NCBI GenBank assembly: GCA_029258405.1
Contig: JARHYY010000012.1
Location: forward strand, 1-9,349
From: Helicobacteraceae bacterium
GTDB taxonomy: Bacteria; Campylobacterota; Campylobacteria; Campylobacterales; Helicobacteraceae
Direction of reading: 5' to 3'
DNA: 9,349 nucleotides
The notes under the pieces were generated by a model. It was given only the letters and a program-made list of their open reading frames with translations. It did no database searches and was not told the DNA's origin. The translations under genes and the position numbers were made by a program. Position 1 is the stretch's first letter, and the number at the start of each line of letters is the position of its first letter. Below, piece by piece: positions 6,944-9,349 of this stretch.

Positions 6944-7803
6944 TAAACCCCTTTTTTGTCTAAAAAATGTATTTTAACAAGTGTTAAAAGTAAAATAAAG
7001 AACAAAAAAATCACTGAAATAGCCGCTGCATAACTTGTGCGAAAAAACATAAATGCTTCTTGATAAATGCTAAAGAGTAATACCTCGCTAGCATGATTTG
7101 GACCACCTAAGGTTAAAATATATACAGTATCAAAAACTTGAAAAGCCTTGATGGAACTAATAATGAGAACAAATAAAAATACAGGAGCTAAAAGAGGCAG
7201 GGTAATAAAACGCATGCTTCCCATCGTGCTTATACCATCACATTTTGCAGCTTCATATAAAGATTTTGGGATTGCCATGATGCCGGCAATAAATAGCACC
7301 ATGTTATAGCCTAGTTGTTGCCAAATTCCAATAACTGCTAAGCAATAGAGTACCGTGTCTTTATTGCTTAACCAATTCGTTCCATTAACATCAAAAAGAG
7401 CTAAAAGCTTATTTAAAATACCAATATCAGGATGTAAGATATACTCCCAAACTATACTCATAGCTATCAAAGTAGCCATCACAGGCAAAAAAAAGACAGC
7501 ACGATAAAAACTTTTATAAGTGTTTTTTGATTCTATGAGCAGAGCAATAAATAAACCGCCAAAAACAGAGCTTGGCAATACAATAAGAGCATATAAAAAA
7601 GTATTTTTTAAAGAAACAAAAAAGACTTCATCATTGAAAAGCTGTATGTAATTTTGTATGCCTATAAAATTTATTTCTTCATTACCAAGCTGATAATCTG
7701 TAAAACTCATAAATATCACAGAAACAATAGGTGCAATAAGCAAAATACACATCAAAAATACAGCAGGACTTATAAAAATAAAAGGAGCGTAAGAATTTTT
7801 CAT
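6943..7803 (-). CDS. UgpA/MalF-like ABC importer permease
   Basis: The first CUT1 permease, 286 residues with six membrane helices, starting in the short MalF-lacking-extension form typical of UgpA. The EAA loop is EAAKCDGISTMGSMRFITLPLL (parts of 184-205), with the conserved glycine at 190 and proline at 203. YILTLGGPNHASEVL (228-242) is a strong signature of the UgpA/LacF group. It overlaps the ATPase gene by four bases (ATGA), so no strong ribosome site is needed; only a weak GAAGAT lies upstream. Together with the next gene it forms the membrane channel of the importer. Intact, with normal length. Confidence 0.92.
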   Translation of the reverse strand: MKNSYAPFIFISPAVFLMCILLIAPIVSVIFMSFTDYQLGNEEINFIGIQNYIQLFNDEVFFVSLKNTFLYALIVLPSSVFGGLFIALLIESKNTYKSFYRAVFFLPVMATLIAMSIVWEYILHPDIGILNKLLALFDVNGTNWLSNKDTVLYCLAVIGIWQQLGYNMVLFIAGIMAIPKSLYEAAKCDGISTMGSMRFITLPLLAPVFLFVLIISSIKAFQVFDTVYILTLGGPNHASEVLLFSIYQEAFMFFRTSYAAAISVIFLFFILLLTLVKIHFLDKKGV

Positions 7804-8897
7804 ATCTTCAAATCACTTTTATGTTCAATGTCTATTCTTTTCCCTGCTCTATCAAAAAAATATGCTTTACTTGGCTCGAAGTTTAAACCAATTACTTCAT
7901 TAAGGGTGATTCTTTTTCCAATTTCTGGAGGCAAGGCAAGAACAAAGGAATATGTGTTGATACAAAGATTTGTATAAATGAGATACTCATTACCCATATT
8001 CTCTTTATTTTTTACAAGAGCCTTAAGAGTGCTTGTGGCATCAAGCTTAAGGTTTTCTGGACGAATAGCTAAAATAAAGTTACCATTATCATCTATTTTG
8101 ATAGTGTTATTTTCTAATTTTATAGGTGTTATATTGATTGTGGGTGTGCCTATAAATTGAGCTACTTTGAGATGCTTAGGATTATTATACATTGCATCTG
8201 GATTATCAACTTGCAATAAACAACCATCAACCAAAAAGGCGATTCTGTCGCTCATGCTCATAGCCTCTGTTTGGTCATGAGTTACATAAATAAAAGTTTT
8301 ATTAAGCTCTCTATGTATTTGACTAATTTCAGCTCTTGTATGAATCCTTAATTTTGCATCAAGGTTAGAAAGCGGTTCGTCCATCAAAAACATTTCTGGT
8401 TCTCTCACAATGGCTCTGCCAAGTGCTACTCTTTGGCACTGCCCACCTGAAAGCTCCTTAGGTTTTTTATCGAGCAAATGATTTATTTTAAGCTTGTGAG
8501 CTACCTGAAACACTTTAGAATCTATATTTTTAAAATGCTCTTTCGCATTTTTGCTTAAAAATTGAGCAAAAGGTAACTTGTATCTCATTTTAGTTCTTGC
8601 AATAAGCCCAGTAGCAAGGTTTTCTCTCACATTAAAATGTGGATACAAAGCATAACTTTGAAATACCATAGCAAAATTTCTTTCCTTTGGGCTTTTGTAA
8701 GATATATCTTGTTTATCTTTAAGAATCTCTCCACCACTTTTTTCTTCTAAACCGGCAATAATACGCAAAAGTGTACTCTTTCCACTCCCGCTCTCGCCTA
8801 CAAGGGTTAAAAATTCACCCTCTTTAATGTGGAGATTGATATTATGCAAAATAGTATGCTCTCCAAATTTTTTACTTAAATTATTAATAACAAGCAT
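7800..8897 (-). CDS. UgpC/MalK-like ABC importer ATPase
   Basis: The cytoplasmic ATPase that powers the importer, 365 residues and first in the operon. Walker A is GESGSGKST (34-42), the Q-loop glutamine is residue 80, the signature is LSGGQ (149-153), Walker B is FLMDE (170-174), the D-loop is SNLD (177-180), and the switch histidine is 207 in THDQTEAM. The C-terminal part carries a MalK/UgpC-type TOBE domain, marked by IRPENL (278-283). Compared from memory with E. coli UgpC, the helical subdomain between the Q-loop and signature (about 103-127) is some 17 residues longer and rich in Lys and Phe. The start has AAAAGG upstream. It lies about 30 bases downstream of a near-consensus promoter. 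One ATPase serving two permeases as a homodimer is standard for CUT1. Confidence 0.93.
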   Translation of the reverse strand: MLVINNLSKKFGEHTILHNINLHIKEGEFLTLVGESGSGKSTLLRIIAGLEEKSGGEILKDKQDISYKSPKERNFAMVFQSYALYPHFNVRENLATGLIARTKMRYKLPFAQFLSKNAKEHFKNIDSKVFQVAHKLKINHLLDKKPKELSGGQCQRVALGRAIVREPEMFLMDEPLSNLDAKLRIHTRAEISQIHRELNKTFIYVTHDQTEAMSMSDRIAFLVDGCLLQVDNPDAMYNNPKHLKVAQFIGTPTINITPIKLENNTIKIDDNGNFILAIRPENLKLDATSTLKALVKNKENMGNEYLIYTNLCINTYSFVLALPPEIGKRITLNEVIGLNFEPSKAYFFDRAGKRIDIEHKSDLKI

Positions 8898-8933
8898 AAT
8901 ATGCCTTTTAAAATTTAATTTAAACTTAACAAA

Positions 8934-8962
8934 ATTATAATTAATTTTTGTTCAATAGTCAA
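8934..8962 (-). promoter_or_regulatory. Near-consensus sigma-70 promoter of the ugp-like operon
   Basis: Read on the minus strand, TTGACT (8962-8957) is followed after exactly 17 bp by a perfect TATAAT (8939-8934). The RNA would start near 8927, leaving a leader of about 30 bases with the AAAAGG ribosome site before the ATG at 8897. This is the best promoter in the window and implies that all six genes are transcribed from here. Confidence 0.8.
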
Positions 8963-8985
8963 TATATTTTTTAAAAAATACATTG
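8960..8985. promoter_or_regulatory. 26-bp palindrome overlapping the -35 box, candidate operator
   Basis: The core TATTTTTT/AAAAAATA (8965-8980) is a perfect 16-bp palindrome. Outer arms CAATATA (8960-8966) and TACATTG (8979-8985) extend it to 26 bp with a single mismatched pair. It runs into the -35 box (8957-8962), a position where a bound dimer would block polymerase, or act from just upstream. The regulator is unknown. Curved A-tract DNA acting as an UP element is an alternative. Confidence 0.45.
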
Positions 8986-8989
8986 ATTT

Positions 8990-9008
8990 ATATTATTTTA
9001 AATAATAT
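8990..9008. promoter_or_regulatory. 19-bp palindrome upstream of the promoter
   Basis: ATATTATTT and AAATAATAT form perfect 9-bp half sites around a central T at 8999. Its centre lies 26-27 bp, about two and a half helical turns, from the centre of the neighbouring palindrome. It resembles AT-rich operators of metal or stress regulators in this phylum but does not match any consensus I can state exactly. It may be a second site for the same protein or chance in AT-rich DNA. Confidence 0.35.
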
Positions 9009-9215
9009 CATTGTTGTTTATCCGTGAGCAAGAAAATCTTAAACAAAATAAATCGCAAGAATAATATCATAAAACAAAATGCAATAGGCATATAATCTCT
9101 AGAATCTAACATAAGAGATTCTTAACAAATAAAAAGAGTTAAGTTGTATCAATCTAAATAAGAATATCAAATATAAAAACATATTACCACCCCACCATCC
9201 TAACACTAACCCCCC
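9009..9215. other. Gene-free right flank with a hairpin
   Basis: No plausible gene is seen on either strand between the ugp-like promoter region and the right repeat arm. The clearest structure is AGAATCT (9101-9107) pairing with AGATTCT (9116-9122) over an 8-base loop. An alternative pairing, AATCTCT (9094-9100) with AGAGATT (9114-9120), is mutually exclusive with it. CTTAAC (9121-9126) and GTTAAG (9138-9143) make a further short stem. No T-run follows, so these are not clear terminators. The last bases (about 9187-9215) are the C-rich complement of the repeat's G-rich tail. Confidence 0.4.
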
Positions 9216-9270
9216 AACCACACAAACATTTCACATATAGCTTGTTATATGTAATATTCATGTATCTCAT
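9216..9270 (-). repeat. Right arm of the 55-bp perfect inverted repeat
   Basis: Exact reverse complement of 1-55. Read on the minus strand, the arm is followed by six G, then TTAGTGTTAGG and a GGTGGGGTGG tract (down to about 9187), diverged from the same region of the left copy by small indels. Both copies read MRYMNITYNKLYVKCLCG in one frame, but without a ribosome site and with early stops, so I treat this as non-coding repeat DNA. The DNA outside this arm continues to 9349. Confidence 0.93.
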
Positions 9271-9349
9271 AAGATAAACAAAGAATCTTTTATATATAGA
9301 GATTAATTACTTACATTATTGCATTCTTTATTCATAAAACCTACTAGCT
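9271..9349. other. Outer flank beyond the right repeat arm
   Basis: Seventy-nine AT-rich bases outside the inverted repeat. I see no gene, RNA or clear signal. They show what sits next to the repeat on its outer side; the matching outer side of the left arm is not in the window. Confidence 0.4.

Noticed and set aside
7654..7977. Plus-strand open frame of 107 codons
   Set aside because: It lies opposite the intact ugpA-like and ugpC-like genes, has low-complexity composition and no family resemblance.
8990..9008. Fur box
   Set aside because: The palindrome has Fur-like base content, but its half sites do not match the Helicobacter consensus I recall, so I report only a palindrome.
1..9349. 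CRISPR array, tRNA, rRNA, integrase or transposase
   Set aside because: No regularly spaced repeats, cloverleaf-like sequence, ribosomal RNA or recombinase motifs were seen on either strand.

Overview
The window is AT-rich bacterial DNA. It reads most like a Campylobacterota genome, probably an enterohepatic Helicobacter: AT-rich third codon positions, AAGGA-type ribosome binding sites, tight gene packing, and protein wording typical of that group. The assignment to a genus is inference from style, not from a marker gene.

Layout. Positions 1-55 and 9216-9270 are a perfect 55-bp inverted repeat whose outer side meets or approaches the window ends. Between the arms are two convergent transport operons. 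On the plus strand (475-3391) lie tctC, tctB and tctA, a complete tripartite tricarboxylate transporter (TTT family) with a periplasmic binding protein, a small membrane subunit and a large membrane subunit. On the minus strand (8897 down to 3450) lies a six-gene operon: a CUT1-family ABC importer in the order ATPase (ugpC-like), permease (ugpA-like), permease (ugpE-like) and binding protein (ugpB-like), followed by a HAD-family phosphatase and a GpdQ-like binuclear metallophosphodiesterase. The operons meet tail to tail over a 58-bp gap with an AT-only hairpin.

How the genes work together. The GpdQ-like enzyme keeps the full metal-ligand set of glycerophosphodiesterase GpdQ with almost the same residue numbering. 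It has no signal peptide and sits behind an importer of the type that carries glycerol-3-phosphate and glycerophosphodiesters. The simplest reading is a self-contained route: import an intact phosphodiester such as glycerophosphocholine or glycerophosphoethanolamine, cleave it in the cytoplasm, then strip phosphate from the product with the HAD enzyme. The TTT system would bring in a carboxylate. Both look like nutrient-scavenging functions suited to a host-associated bacterium.

Control regions. The ABC operon has a near-consensus sigma-70 promoter (TTGACT, 17 bp, TATAAT) whose -35 box overlaps a near-perfect 26-bp palindrome, with a second 19-bp palindrome just upstream. The tct operon has a weaker candidate promoter whose -10 box lies inside a small palindrome. 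The left flank (about 56-438) carries what looks like a decayed membrane-protein gene. The right flank (8990-9349) has palindromes and hairpins but no gene I can support. There is no transposase, integrase, tRNA, rRNA or CRISPR array.
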